22,635 nucleotides of DNA from Victivallaceae bacterium (GTDB lineage: Bacteria > Verrucomicrobiota > Lentisphaeria > Victivallales > Victivallaceae): contig JAQVVK010000008.1 of the NCBI GenBank assembly GCA_028698975.1, positions 1 through 22,635 of the forward strand, in the 5' to 3' direction. The notes below the pieces were generated by a model. That model worked only from the letters and a program-made list of their open reading frames with translations. It had not been told where the DNA came from and did no database searches. Shown in pieces: positions 8,388 through 15,411 of this stretch (within the stretch, counting starts at the first letter, position 1; each line of letters begins with the position of its first letter). A program made the position numbers and the translations under genes.

Positions 8388-8506
8388 TACTTTCCTTTCC
8401 CCGTGAAAGGAAAGTAGGCAAAGGAAAGCGGTGCTCTCGGCGCGTGCGCTTTTGCGTACCGCAAAAGCTAACTTGCGCCGCCGGGGGATTCCCCCGGCCC
8501 CCCATG
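8388..8506. repeat. 119-bp hairpin-rich repeat, right copy (inverted)
   Basis: Exact reverse complement of bases 1-119. It sits directly after the first 59-bp repeat unit and is followed within 11 bp by the second, so here the element is embedded in a larger composite repeat. Together the two copies bracket the plus-strand block as an 8.3-kb inverted-repeat pair. Confidence 0.92.
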
Positions 8507-8667
8507 CCAAGCCATCGCAAATGCTCTGCACAGCAGCCGCGTAAGCGGCGTTAGGTCAAGGGCTTTGCCCTTGCGAGGTGTAGCAGAGGGCGAGTAGCCC
8601 TCTGACCTAAGGCGGGCGTACGCTAACAAAAAATTTTTAAGCGAAGCGTCAAAAAAATTTTTAGCCC

Positions 8668-8753
8668 GCCGTGGCCTTGCTTTCACACAAAACCCCTGTT
8701 ATAGACAAGGCATTTGATCCTATCTTCTCACATCGCCACAGCAAATGCTCTGC
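8668..8753. repeat. 86-bp direct repeat, copy 1
   Basis: It begins GCCGTGGCCTTGCTT and contains the conserved core GTTATAGACAAG followed by CATTTGATCCTATCTTCTC. It aligns without gaps to 8836-8921, with scattered substitutions. No coding potential or known element was recognised. Confidence 0.82.
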
Positions 8754-8835
8754 ACAACAGCAGCGCCCTACGCCTTGGAAAATACTCTGCACTGCAGCCG
8801 CGTAAGCGGCGTTAGGTCAAGGGCTTTGCCCTTGC

Positions 8836-8921
8836 GCCGCGGCCTTGCTTACTAACAAAACCCTTGTTATAGACAAGACATTTGATCCTATCTTCTCGCA
8901 TCGCCGTTGCCAGTGCTCTGC
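8836..8921. repeat. 86-bp direct repeat, copy 2
   Basis: Same length as 8668-8753 and clearly homologous, with GTTATAGACAAG and TTTGATCCTATCTTCTC conserved. It directly follows the third 59-bp repeat unit, as if a composite block had been duplicated in tandem. Confidence 0.82.
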
Positions 8922-8949
8922 TCCGCCACATGAATCCGCAACCAACGCA

Positions 8950-8995
8950 TACAAATAAAAACGCCCGATTGTTAAGCCGGGCGTTTTTATTTGTA
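8950..8995 (-). terminator. Strong terminator, probably for the minus-strand block
   Basis: A perfect 18-bp stem, TACAAATAAAAACGCCCG (8950-8967) and its complement (8978-8995), has a 10-nt loop. The A/T-rich base of the stem gives a U-run in either direction, so it can act on both strands. It lies 27 bp after the last minus-strand gene and would end that transcript. Confidence 0.8.
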
Positions 8996-9022
8996 CGAGT
9001 CATTCATATCAAGACCCCCATT

Positions 9023-9334
9023 TCAACACCTGAACACGCAAAAACGTACACACATACGCCGCGCCGAAATACATACCGCGCCAGTGATGCAGACGAACAA
9101 CCTTACCATGCGCCTCTTGAGGAGCTTTACCGCGTTGCCCACCGATATACAAAAATCGTAAAACCCCGCACAAGTCTGGTTGACGAAAAATTCCCCGGCG
9201 TCGTCGAGCCTGCCGCGCACCGAACAAAGCCAGCCGTGCCCCGCGCTGGCGGGGACGGCTTCGCAACAGATCACGGTCGTTTCCGGAACGATTCCCGGCA
9301 CGACCATGTAATCATTTTTCGACGGCGTAAACAT
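9023..9334 (-). CDS. Small Cys-rich hypothetical protein
   Basis: About 103 aa from ATG 9334 (a TTG at 9337 is also possible). I do not recognise a family. Third codon positions are strongly G/C through the first 75 or so codons, as in the neighbouring genes, which argues that the gene is real. Many Cys residues are present, including ICC, WLC and FCISVG contexts, and the C-terminal third is Cys/Arg-rich. An overlapping frame (9009-9266) has a plausible tail, so a recent frameshift near the 3' end cannot be excluded. It starts 18 bp after the stop of the upstream 81-aa gene and is probably co-transcribed with it. Confidence 0.45.
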   Translation of the reverse strand: MFTPSKNDYMVVPGIVPETTVICCEAVPASAGHGWLCSVRGRLDDAGEFFVNQTCAGFYDFCISVGNAVKLLKRRMVRLFVCITGAVCISARRMCVRFCVFRC

Positions 9335-9352
9335 CAAAACGAGTCTGCCTAA

Positions 9353-9598
9353 TTACTTCTTGGCCGCTTCGTTCTTCTGAAGCACTCCGGCATCGACCAG
9401 CTTGTCGATCAACTGCTGCATCGAGTTGAAAGCGGCAAGGAAGCCCTGCGGCGGCATGATAACACGCAGATTGGCCTGCGGCACCGGCGCCTGACCGTTC
9501 TGCTCCGGCTGAAGCGTCACGAAGTCGAAACGCACCATCCCGCCGGCAAAATGAATCTGACCAAGTCCGTCCGCGAAAAGTTCCTGTTTGTTTTCCAT
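9353..9598 (-). CDS. 81-aa hypothetical protein, possibly DUF3467-like
   Basis: This small cytoplasmic protein starts MENKQELFADGLGQIHFAGG. It has a predicted beta-rich first half (HFAGGMVRFDFVTLQP), a conserved-looking RVIMPPQGF turn and a C-terminal helix (FLAAFNSMQQLIDKLVDAG). The order of strands, a TP/PP turn and a final helix resembles DUF3467 proteins, but similarity is weak and I would not transfer a function. AGGGAAAG eight bases upstream is a good ribosome-binding site. A possible promoter lies at 9645-9671. Confidence 0.65.
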   Translation of the reverse strand: MENKQELFADGLGQIHFAGGMVRFDFVTLQPEQNGQAPVPQANLRVIMPPQGFLAAFNSMQQLIDKLVDAGVLQKNEAAKK

Positions 9599-9644
9599 TT
9601 TATCTTTCCCTTTTTAGTTATGTGCGGTGGGCGCCGCATGTTAA

Positions 9645-9671
9645 ACCATATTGATTACTGTAACCTGTCAA
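9645..9671 (-). promoter_or_regulatory. Possible promoter with duplicated TTGACAGG
   Basis: On the minus strand TTGACA (9671-9666) is followed after 15 bases by TATGGT (9650-9645). A second TTGACAGG lies 14 bp further upstream (9685-9678). The spacer is short, so this is a moderate candidate for the 81-aa gene's promoter; the repeated octamer may instead be a regulator site. Confidence 0.4.
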
Positions 9672-9709
9672 ACCCGGCCTGTCAACAAAAATTTACGTAA
9701 TTTTCCACT

Positions 9710-10132
9710 TTATTTTTCTTCGCCCGGATTCCTCACCGCGTCCGCCGAGGCCATAATATTGCGTTTCCACAAGATCCAAAGCGACCAGAATCCGCTGCTG
9801 TTTTCCGAAATCCGCATGTTTTCTATGTCGTCCGCGCCAAGCTTTTCCGCCCGACGGCGCAGCATCATATCCATGTGCTTGAAACGCAGCTGATTTTCCC
9901 AGAAATCATAGTCGCGACGGTTGGGCTTGGTGTACGACCCGCTCCAGATCGGCAGATAATAAAAAAGAAACAACCCCGTATTTGAACCTTTTATATTGGC
10001 CACCAACTCGCGGCCGGACGGAGCCGTCTCGCCGTGGCTGAACTTCGTCTCGGAAATGGTCGAAGTCGTACAGCCGGCCGAAATCAACAACAGCAACATC
10101 AGCGCAGCAACGGCAATCAAATTATGTTTCAT
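9710..10132 (-). CDS. Predicted lipoprotein of unknown function
   Basis: A 140-aa precursor with a clear lipoprotein signal: MKHNL, a hydrophobic stretch, then the lipobox SAGC with the acylated Cys at 21. The mature part contains GLFLFYYLPIWSGS, a Trp/Arg/Tyr-rich segment, a predicted helix MMLRRRAEKLGADD, and a Trp-rich C-terminal portion. I recognise this as a small bacterial lipoprotein type but cannot name its function. The start at 10132 is chosen because GAGGAGGAAAAACG precedes it and the signal peptide begins there; the frame extends ten codons further. Its ATG overlaps the CYTH stop as ATGA, so it is translationally coupled to that gene. Confidence 0.75.
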   Translation of the reverse strand: MKHNLIAVAALMLLLLISAGCTTSTISETKFSHGETAPSGRELVANIKGSNTGLFLFYYLPIWSGSYTKPNRRDYDFWENQLRFKHMDMMLRRRAEKLGADDIENMRISENSSGFWSLWILWKRNIMASADAVRNPGEEK

Positions 10133-10620
10133 CGTTTTTCCTCCTCGCTTCTCATATTCCACGGGCGGCGGCTCAAAGCCCCGTTGGTGAAGGCCGGGTC
10201 GCCAGTCACCTCACGCCCCAGCCAATCCGGCCGGTCAAATCCGGCATCCGGCGTCGGCAGCTCGATTTCGGCGGTAAACAATCCCGCGTTTTTTTCCAGA
10301 TATTCGTCGATTTCCCAAATCATTCCCCGCCCCGCGTCGATCCGGTACCTGATCTTGTCCACAAGCCGACTGCCGCAAAATTCGGCCAGCATCGCTTCGG
10401 CGTCGGCCGCCGAGACCGGGTATTCAAACTCACTGCGCGCAATCCCGACCGGGCGGCCCTTGACGGTTATGAAGCCACGCGTGCCGACACGCCTGACCCG
10501 CACCGTGGGCGACTCCGGGCCGGTCTCAAAGTACCCCTGACGCATCCGCGTTCCACGATCGGCGGCAACGCGCCAGCCGTCGGAGGCAAGCAGAAATTTG
10601 CGTTCTATCTCCAAGGGCAT
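10129..10620 (-). CDS. CYTH-domain triphosphatase-like protein
   Basis: A 163-aa protein starting MPLEIERKFLL; EIERK is the CYTH signature that binds divalent metal and triphosphate in the tunnel fold. Further basic and acidic strands (RVRRV, ITVKG, KIRYR, WEIDEY, TAEIELP) alternate as in this fold, and VTGDPAFTNGALSRRP matches the usual C-terminus of small bacterial CYTH proteins. Such proteins hydrolyse inorganic triphosphate or nucleoside triphosphates; the substrate here is unknown. The start at 10620 lies 2 bp after the galM stop; the longer frame to 10725 overlaps galM and is rejected. It is part of a galM - CYTH - lipoprotein operon. Confidence 0.87.
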   Translation of the reverse strand: MPLEIERKFLLASDGWRVAADRGTRMRQGYFETGPESPTVRVRRVGTRGFITVKGRPVGIARSEFEYPVSAADAEAMLAEFCGSRLVDKIRYRIDAGRGMIWEIDEYLEKNAGLFTAEIELPTPDAGFDRPDWLGREVTGDPAFTNGALSRRPWNMRSEEEKR

Positions 10621-10622
10621 CT

Positions 10623-11666
10623 TTATTTTTCCCGAGTGAAGCAATAGACGCATTTCTGAGTGAACGTCTGCCCCGGTTCGAGCCGAGCCGTCGGGAAGCC
10701 CGGCTGGTTGGGCGCATCCGGCCACAACTGGGCTTCAAGGCAAAACGCTCCGCAGACCGGATAGACCGCTCCGTTTTTACCGACGATAGGCGACTCGCCG
10801 AGCGCGCCGCCCATATAGAACTGGATTCCGGGCGCGTCGGTCGAAACCGCAAGCCCGATCCCGGTCTTGGTCGAAACGACCTTTGCGGCGTCAGCATGAA
10901 AGCGACCGGCCTCGTCACCCAGCTCGAAATTGTCGTCAAATCCATTTTTGACTGCGGCGTATATCTCTTCAAAAGTGCGCCCCCGGCGCAAATCGAAAAT
11001 CGTACCGTCAACCCCAATACTGCGACCGGTTGGAGCCAGCAAAGAATTCACCTCGGTATGGGAATCGGCGTTGATGCACACCGTATGGCCGGAGCAATCC
11101 AATCCGTCCGCACCGCCGTTGAGGTTGAAATAACAATGGTTGGTGAGGTTGACTACCGTGGTTTTATCGGTGGTGGCGCGGTATTCCATGACCAAAGCGT
11201 TGTCATCGTTGAAAGTATAGGTGACCTCGGCCTCGACCCGACCGGGAAATCCGGCGTCGCAATCCGGACTGGTTATTCGCAAAACAAGCCGGTCGTCACC
11301 CTGCGGCGTCGCCATCCAAAGCCGACGTCCCCAGCTGTTGCCGCCGTGAAGAGTATTGGGCCGGCCGCGGCCGTCGTTGATCGGCAGCGTGTAAACTTTG
11401 CCGTCAAGCGTGAATTTACCACCGGAAATGCGGTTGGCGACCCGGCCGATCAATGCGCCGAAAAATGCCGGATTTCGCTCATATACCGCGGCTTCGCGGT
11501 AGCCGAGCGCGACATCTGTGGCTTTTCCGCTGCGATCCGGTACCCAAAGCGAGACGATCGCGCCGCCCCAATCGGTGATGTCCGCCCCGAATCCGGCGGC
11601 GTTGCGCAGCGAATAAAGTTTGGCGGAGGATCCGTCGGCGGCAGTGAAAAAATTGCGGATATTCAT
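10623..11666 (-). CDS. galM: Aldose 1-epimerase (mutarotase)
   Basis: This 347-aa enzyme interconverts alpha and beta anomers of hexoses such as galactose and glucose. Family features are present: GRVANRI near residue 75, NTLHGG with His107, NLTNHCYFNL with catalytic His177, and the C-terminal FCLEAQLWPDAPNQP with the catalytic base Glu311. The length is standard. Purines (AGAGAGAAAAAAAG) precede the ATG. It heads a tight three-gene operon with a CYTH protein and a lipoprotein; no other Leloir gene is nearby. Confidence 0.94.
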   Translation of the reverse strand: MNIRNFFTAADGSSAKLYSLRNAAGFGADITDWGGAIVSLWVPDRSGKATDVALGYREAAVYERNPAFFGALIGRVANRISGGKFTLDGKVYTLPINDGRGRPNTLHGGNSWGRRLWMATPQGDDRLVLRITSPDCDAGFPGRVEAEVTYTFNDDNALVMEYRATTDKTTVVNLTNHCYFNLNGGADGLDCSGHTVCINADSHTEVNSLLAPTGRSIGVDGTIFDLRRGRTFEEIYAAVKNGFDDNFELGDEAGRFHADAAKVVSTKTGIGLAVSTDAPGIQFYMGGALGESPIVGKNGAVYPVCGAFCLEAQLWPDAPNQPGFPTARLEPGQTFTQKCVYCFTREK

Positions 11667-11718
11667 CTTTTTTTCTCTCTATATCTATGTATTAGATATT
11701 AAACGGTTCATTCAGCCA

Positions 11719-12072
11719 TTATGCCAGCGGCAAATGCACATAAAAGGCGTTGCCCTCGGGGTCGAAACCGCGAAAGCATGCCCCCGAAGCACGGCAGATC
11801 TCATCAAATTCGATGGTGTAGCCGGCCTCCTCCATGCGGTCGCGCAGAGCTTCGGGGTCGTCGATCTCAAAACGCAACGCGATGGGCGAATTTTTACTGT
11901 CAAGCCAAGTGGCGGCACTTTTTTCGAGCGTGAGCGAAAAACCTTCGCGCACTTCAAATACGGTGACGAAACTGCTGTCCACCACCGGTTCGCCAAGTCC
12001 AAGCAGTTCACGGTAAAAAATACGACAACCGTCAAGATCGTTCACCTTGACGACTATGCCGAATGCACGCAT
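11719..12072 (-). CDS. VOC (glyoxalase/bleomycin-resistance fold) protein
   Basis: A 117-aa single-module protein. The first beta-alpha-beta unit has VKVNDLDGCRIFYRELLGL and the second has PIALRFEIDDPEALRDRMEEAG with a closing DPEGNAFYVHLP strand. This is the vicinal-oxygen-chelate fold, which works as a dimer in glyoxalases, dioxygenases and resistance proteins. The first-strand metal His is replaced by Val, so enzyme activity is uncertain. GGGAGAAG precedes the ATG, and TTCACA-17 bp-TATACC upstream is a possible promoter. It lies 52 bp before galM and 113 bp after nadK. Confidence 0.85.
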   Translation of the reverse strand: MRAFGIVVKVNDLDGCRIFYRELLGLGEPVVDSSFVTVFEVREGFSLTLEKSAATWLDSKNSPIALRFEIDDPEALRDRMEEAGYTIEFDEICRASGACFRGFDPEGNAFYVHLPLA

Positions 12073-12185
12073 TTGCTTCTCCCGGTTGCGGTATATGTTT
12101 TTTGTAATGCTATGTGAAAAGAATATAGCCGCACGGCGCGGTTATTTCAAGTCCGCCGTAAAAATTTCACTCCATCGCCGGCCGA

Positions 12186-12941
12186 CTATTTTGACTGCAA
12201 TGGCGTCCAGCGAAACGGCAGCTTGTTGGGGTGGCGCAGCGTCCGGCAGCGCGGACACATGAATTCGGCCAGACCGTAAACCAAACCGCGCTCCGCCGCC
12301 GCGCGAAAGGTGACCTTTTCACCCTCGTCCACCCTGATCTGTTCGGGTGAATTATCGGCCACCAAAAGCCCCGGCCCGCGCACCACTTCGATCTCCACCG
12401 ACGCGCTTTCCGCCAGCACCAGGTGGTTGACCTCCTCGGTGGAGTTGCTGAACGCCAGCCCGATGCCCACCCGGAAGATGCTGTGAGTTATGCTGCGGTA
12501 ATACGCCGTGCTCCCGTGCACGCTCGAAAGCCCCACCCCGTCACCCACGATCTCGTTGGCATAAAGCACGCCATCGATGCGCACCCGGTAGCGCAGCGCG
12601 CTTGAACGGTCGAAGTTATGCAAAAAAACATCGTTGACCCCGATGATCCGGCCGTCGTGATAATCGCATTCGACCTTGCGAAGCTCTTTTTTCTCCAGCT
12701 GGCCCGCCACAAATGCGGCCAATAATTTCTCGCAGCTGTGTTCCGGGCAGAGCGGCGCGGTGCCGCGGTCGCGGATCGGCAACTTCGGCACGCCGGGCCA
12801 TTCACGCTCGGCGGCCAGAAACGTACCGTCGCCGCCGTGGGCTATGACCAGCTCAAAATCGCGGTCGCACTCCTCCATGCCGACTCCGGCCAAAAGCGGC
12901 CGGGCGTCATCGAGGTTTTTGCCGAAGAGTTTTACCTTCAT
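12186..12941 (-). CDS. nadK: NAD kinase, divergent
   Basis: This 251-aa enzyme should phosphorylate NAD to NADP. HGGDGTFLAAE (about 35-45) holds the diagnostic GGDG motif, and GDGVGLSSVHGSTAYY (about 133-148) corresponds to the second NAD kinase motif, usually written with TPTGSTAY. The change from TPTG to SVHG and the shortened N-terminal domain make it divergent. The C-terminus adds CPRC (229-232) and a basic tail, a possible metal-binding turn. Its ATG overlaps the aminotransferase stop as ATGA, making it the last gene of the six-gene operon. An NAD/diacylglycerol-kinase-fold protein with another substrate is less likely but possible. Confidence 0.82.
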   Translation of the reverse strand: MKVKLFGKNLDDARPLLAGVGMEECDRDFELVIAHGGDGTFLAAEREWPGVPKLPIRDRGTAPLCPEHSCEKLLAAFVAGQLEKKELRKVECDYHDGRIIGVNDVFLHNFDRSSALRYRVRIDGVLYANEIVGDGVGLSSVHGSTAYYRSITHSIFRVGIGLAFSNSTEEVNHLVLAESASVEIEVVRGPGLLVADNSPEQIRVDEGEKVTFRAAAERGLVYGLAEFMCPRCRTLRHPNKLPFRWTPLQSK

Positions 12942-14140
12942 TTCTTCTTTCCCGCCGCCACAAAGCGGCCGATCCGGTTGATCGCTTCAGATATATCCGC
13001 GCTTCCGGCCGCATAGCAGCAGCGCACGAACCCTTCGCCGCAAGCGCCGAATGCACAACCCGGAATGACGGCGACTTTTTCATCTTTCAGCAGTTTTTCC
13101 GCAAATTCGGTAGAACTCATACCGGTGCTTTCAATGCTCGGAAACGCGTAAAACGCCCCCTGCGGCATCAGACACTTCAGCCCGATGCGGTTGAATCCCG
13201 CGACCATCAAGTCGCGGCGGCGGCGATAGGATTCCCGCATTTTAAGCATTTCTCGTCCGCCGCGCGAAGTCAACGCCTCCAAAGCCGCCTCCTGCGACAT
13301 GGTCGACGCGCACATGATGGAATATTGATGTACTTTCATCATCGAGTCGATGATCTCGGCGGGCCCGCAGGCATAGCCGACCCGCCAGCCGGTCATGGCG
13401 AACGCCTTGGAGAAACCGTGCAGAAATATTGTCCGCTCGGCCATACCCGGCAGCGAAGCGATCGAAACATGGGGTTCGCCGTAATTAAGCTCCGAATATA
13501 TCTCGTCGGTCAACACCACCAGATCGTGTTTAACCGCCAAAAGGGCGACTTCTTCGAGGCGGGCACGGCTCATCACCGCGCCGGTCGGGTTGCACGGGAA
13601 GTTGAGCAGTATGGCCTTGGTGCGCGATGTTATGGCTTGAGCCAGCCGCACCGGGTCGAGCGCGAACCCGTCTTTGGCAAAGGTCTCCACCGCGACCGGC
13701 ACGCCGTGCGCCATGCGTATTTCGGCCGGATAAGACACGAAACACGGCTCGGTATAGATCACTTCGTCGCCCGGGTTGAGCAGAGTGCGCATGGCAATGT
13801 CGAGAGCCTCGCTTACGCCGATGGTGACAATGCACCCTTTCATCGGGTCGTAATCGGCATGATAGTTGTCGGAAACATAACGGCAGATCGCGCGCCGCAG
13901 CTGCGGAGTGCCGAGGTTTGACGTATAGGCGGTGTGGCCTTTTTCCAGTGAAAAGATGCCGGTTTCCCGGATCGTCCACGGGGTGGTGAAGTCCGGTTCG
14001 CCGACGCCGAGCGAAATAACATCGTCCATGGTGTTGACCAGATCAAAGAATTTTCTTATGCCGCTTTTGGGCAACTCTTTGATATGGCTCGCCACAAAAC
14101 TTTTTTCACATACAGATTTTGAGTCTTTCATAGTCTTCAT
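12938..14140 (-). CDS. Class I/II PLP-dependent aminotransferase
   Basis: About 400 aa, fold-type I. Visible residues are NPTG (Asn about 184), TDEIYSELNY with the Asp/Tyr that hold the cofactor, the PLP Schiff-base Lys in GFSKAFAMTGWRVGY (Lys about 245), and a C-terminal Arg in GFVRCCY for the substrate carboxylate. It resembles the AspC/PatA-like group that acts on aspartate, aromatic or branched amino acids; the exact substrate is not determined. Possible starts are GTG 14143, ATG 14140 and ATG 14131. AGGA at about 14153-14156 fits the first two. It overlaps the Lrp gene's 3' end by about 35 bp and the nadK start by 4 bp, so all three are coupled. The adjacent Lrp regulator suggests amino-acid control. 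Confidence 0.88.
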   Translation of the reverse strand: MKTMKDSKSVCEKSFVASHIKELPKSGIRKFFDLVNTMDDVISLGVGEPDFTTPWTIRETGIFSLEKGHTAYTSNLGTPQLRRAICRYVSDNYHADYDPMKGCIVTIGVSEALDIAMRTLLNPGDEVIYTEPCFVSYPAEIRMAHGVPVAVETFAKDGFALDPVRLAQAITSRTKAILLNFPCNPTGAVMSRARLEEVALLAVKHDLVVLTDEIYSELNYGEPHVSIASLPGMAERTIFLHGFSKAFAMTGWRVGYACGPAEIIDSMMKVHQYSIMCASTMSQEAALEALTSRGGREMLKMRESYRRRRDLMVAGFNRIGLKCLMPQGAFYAFPSIESTGMSSTEFAEKLLKDEKVAVIPGCAFGACGEGFVRCCYAAGSADISEAINRIGRFVAAGKKK

Positions 14141-14582
14141 CACTTTGCATTATCCTGCCGGATTCCTTGTATTTCTTGAGCAAAAAACTGGTCGCAGTCG
14201 AGATCACGCCGTCGATGGTGGCAAGTTTGGCCGAAACAAAAGAGGCGACTTCCTGCAGAGACTCGCCCTCGACGGTCAACAACAGGTCGTAGCCGCCGGA
14301 AACCAGTTCGACTTCGGTTACTTCCGGATATTTGGCAATGCGTTTGGCGACCCGGTCGAAACCGCCTTCGCGGTTCGGCGCGACGCGCACTTCGATCAAC
14401 GCCTTGACGTTTTCCGGGCGTTTTTCGTTGGCGATCACGGTATAACCGCGAATGACGCCGTTTTTCTCCATTTTTTTGATGGCGGCAGCCACTTTGCGGG
14501 CATCGGCACCGATTTTTTCAGCAATAGCGGCAGCGTCGAGCCGGGCGTCTTCGCGAAGCAGCTCGATAATCTTTTTTTCCAT
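14106..14582 (-). CDS. Lrp/AsnC-family transcriptional regulator
   Basis: A 158-aa protein. The N-terminal winged helix-turn-helix (about 1-50) includes DAAAIAEKIGADARKVAAAIKK, then a linker GVIRGYTVIAN. The C-terminal RAM ligand-binding domain (about 62-140) has the usual SGGYDLLLTVEG. Such proteins form octamers and sense amino acids. It sits directly upstream of the aminotransferase, overlapping it by about 35 bp, and 6 bp after cdsA, so its obvious candidate target is the co-transcribed aminotransferase. GGAGGTGAATC before the ATG is a good ribosome-binding site. Confidence 0.9.
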   Translation of the reverse strand: MEKKIIELLREDARLDAAAIAEKIGADARKVAAAIKKMEKNGVIRGYTVIANEKRPENVKALIEVRVAPNREGGFDRVAKRIAKYPEVTEVELVSGGYDLLLTVEGESLQEVASFVSAKLATIDGVISTATSFLLKKYKESGRIMQSDEDYERLKICM

Positions 14583-14588
14583 GACGAT

Positions 14589-15407
14589 TCACCTCCATAA
14601 AAGTGTTAACAACGAGAACACAACACCATTGTAAATAAAGCTGTCAAGCACGTCAAAAACCCCGCCCATTCCGGGGATGATGCTGTTTGAATCCTTGACA
14701 TCACAGGTTCGTTTGATCGCCGACTCGGTGAGATCGCCGGCCAGACTTCCGATCGCCATAACTATTGAAACCAACACATATACCGCCAGAGAATAGGGCA
14801 GTTGCAGAAACGGGAAGAAGAAAAAGAAGATCAATCCGACCGCCACCGAAAACAGCACGCCGCCAATTGTGCCTTCCCACGATTTATGCGGACTTATCGT
14901 CGGCACCATTTTATGATTTCCTCCGGGCAGATACGAGGTCAATTTGCCAAAAATATACCCGCCGGTATCCATCGCCTTGGTGGTCAGCACAAAAAACAGA
15001 AACGCCCGATTGTCGCCGGAGCCAAAGAAAATATCGATGAACGGCATAAAGGAGAGTATCACCACTGCCGAAACTCCGATACCGGCCAGCCAGCCGACCA
15101 TCTTGGATTTTTTTCCGAGCAAAACGATGAACGCACCCCAGAAAACCATTAATACTATTGAAAACAGAAGCGTAAGATACGGGATGAAAAAGAACAACAT
15201 CATCAACCCGGCGATCATGCCGAAAGTTTTTGGGAATGTCTTTATTTCAATGTTGCGCAGCATGGCGCAAATCTCATACACCAGCATGCCGATTCCCAGC
15301 ACCGCCAAAGCCGCAAACACATATCCTCCGAAAGAGTTGCGCCAGTAAAGCATTGCTCCGAGCATGACCAGAAGCAGAGGAAAACTGATTGCACGATAGA
15401 TAAACAT
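14589..15407 (-). CDS. cdsA: Phosphatidate cytidylyltransferase (CDP-diacylglycerol synthase)
   Basis: This 272-aa polytopic inner-membrane enzyme makes CDP-diacylglycerol from phosphatidic acid and CTP, the branch point of phospholipid synthesis. About seven hydrophobic segments are visible. The C-terminal signature is present as SAIKRTCDVKDSNSIIPG followed by MGGVFDVLDS, with the conserved Lys-Asp, Gly and Asp residues; SPHKSWEGTIGG is also typical. The start at 15407 (MFIYRAIS) is preferred over an in-frame TTG at 15434 inside uppS; AGAGGA lies upstream. The gene follows uppS by 4 bp, the classic uppS-cdsA pairing. Confidence 0.94.
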   Translation of the reverse strand: MFIYRAISFPLLLVMLGAMLYWRNSFGGYVFAALAVLGIGMLVYEICAMLRNIEIKTFPKTFGMIAGLMMLFFFIPYLTLLFSIVLMVFWGAFIVLLGKKSKMVGWLAGIGVSAVVILSFMPFIDIFFGSGDNRAFLFFVLTTKAMDTGGYIFGKLTSYLPGGNHKMVPTISPHKSWEGTIGGVLFSVAVGLIFFFFFPFLQLPYSLAVYVLVSIVMAIGSLAGDLTESAIKRTCDVKDSNSIIPGMGGVFDVLDSFIYNGVVFSLLTLLWR

Positions 15408-15411
15408 TATT

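Larger units (their letters stand above)
8281..8949. repeat. Non-coding mosaic of hairpin and direct repeats
   Basis: About 670 bp without a credible gene. A roughly 59-bp unit (GCAAATGCTCTGCACAGCAG through GGGCTTTGCCCTTGCG) occurs at 8326-8384 and 8517-8575, with a diverged copy at 8780-8836 and a fragment at 8741-8764. Each full unit ends in a small AAGGGCTTTGCCCTT hairpin. Other structures are CAGAGGG/CCCTCTG at 8584-8604 and a large imperfect hairpin at 8611-8670 with GGCGGGC/GCCCGCC outer arms around two AAAAATTTTT blocks. The open frames crossing this region in several phases are accidental products of the repeats. Confidence 0.8.

Noticed and set aside
8154..8686. Two minus-strand frames over the 8.2-8.7 kb repeats
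   Set aside because: They read across the repeat hairpins in several phases and run into the small basic protein gene and the terminator. They are translated repeat, not genes.
8326..8921. CRISPR array
   Set aside because: Repeat units are too long, too irregularly spaced and internally structured, with no unique spacers or cas genes nearby.
9009..9266. Alternative minus-strand frame overlapping the Cys-rich gene
   Set aside because: It begins inside the other gene without a ribosome-binding site and is Arg-rich from frame-shifted GC codons. It is kept only as a possible frameshifted tail.
8882..9352. Plus-strand 156-codon frame
   Set aside because: It crosses the perfect 18-bp terminator stem and lies opposite a better-supported minus-strand gene.
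10621..10725. Longer N-terminus for the CYTH protein
   Set aside because: It would overlap galM by about 100 bp, and the CYTH signature begins at the third codon of the shorter version.
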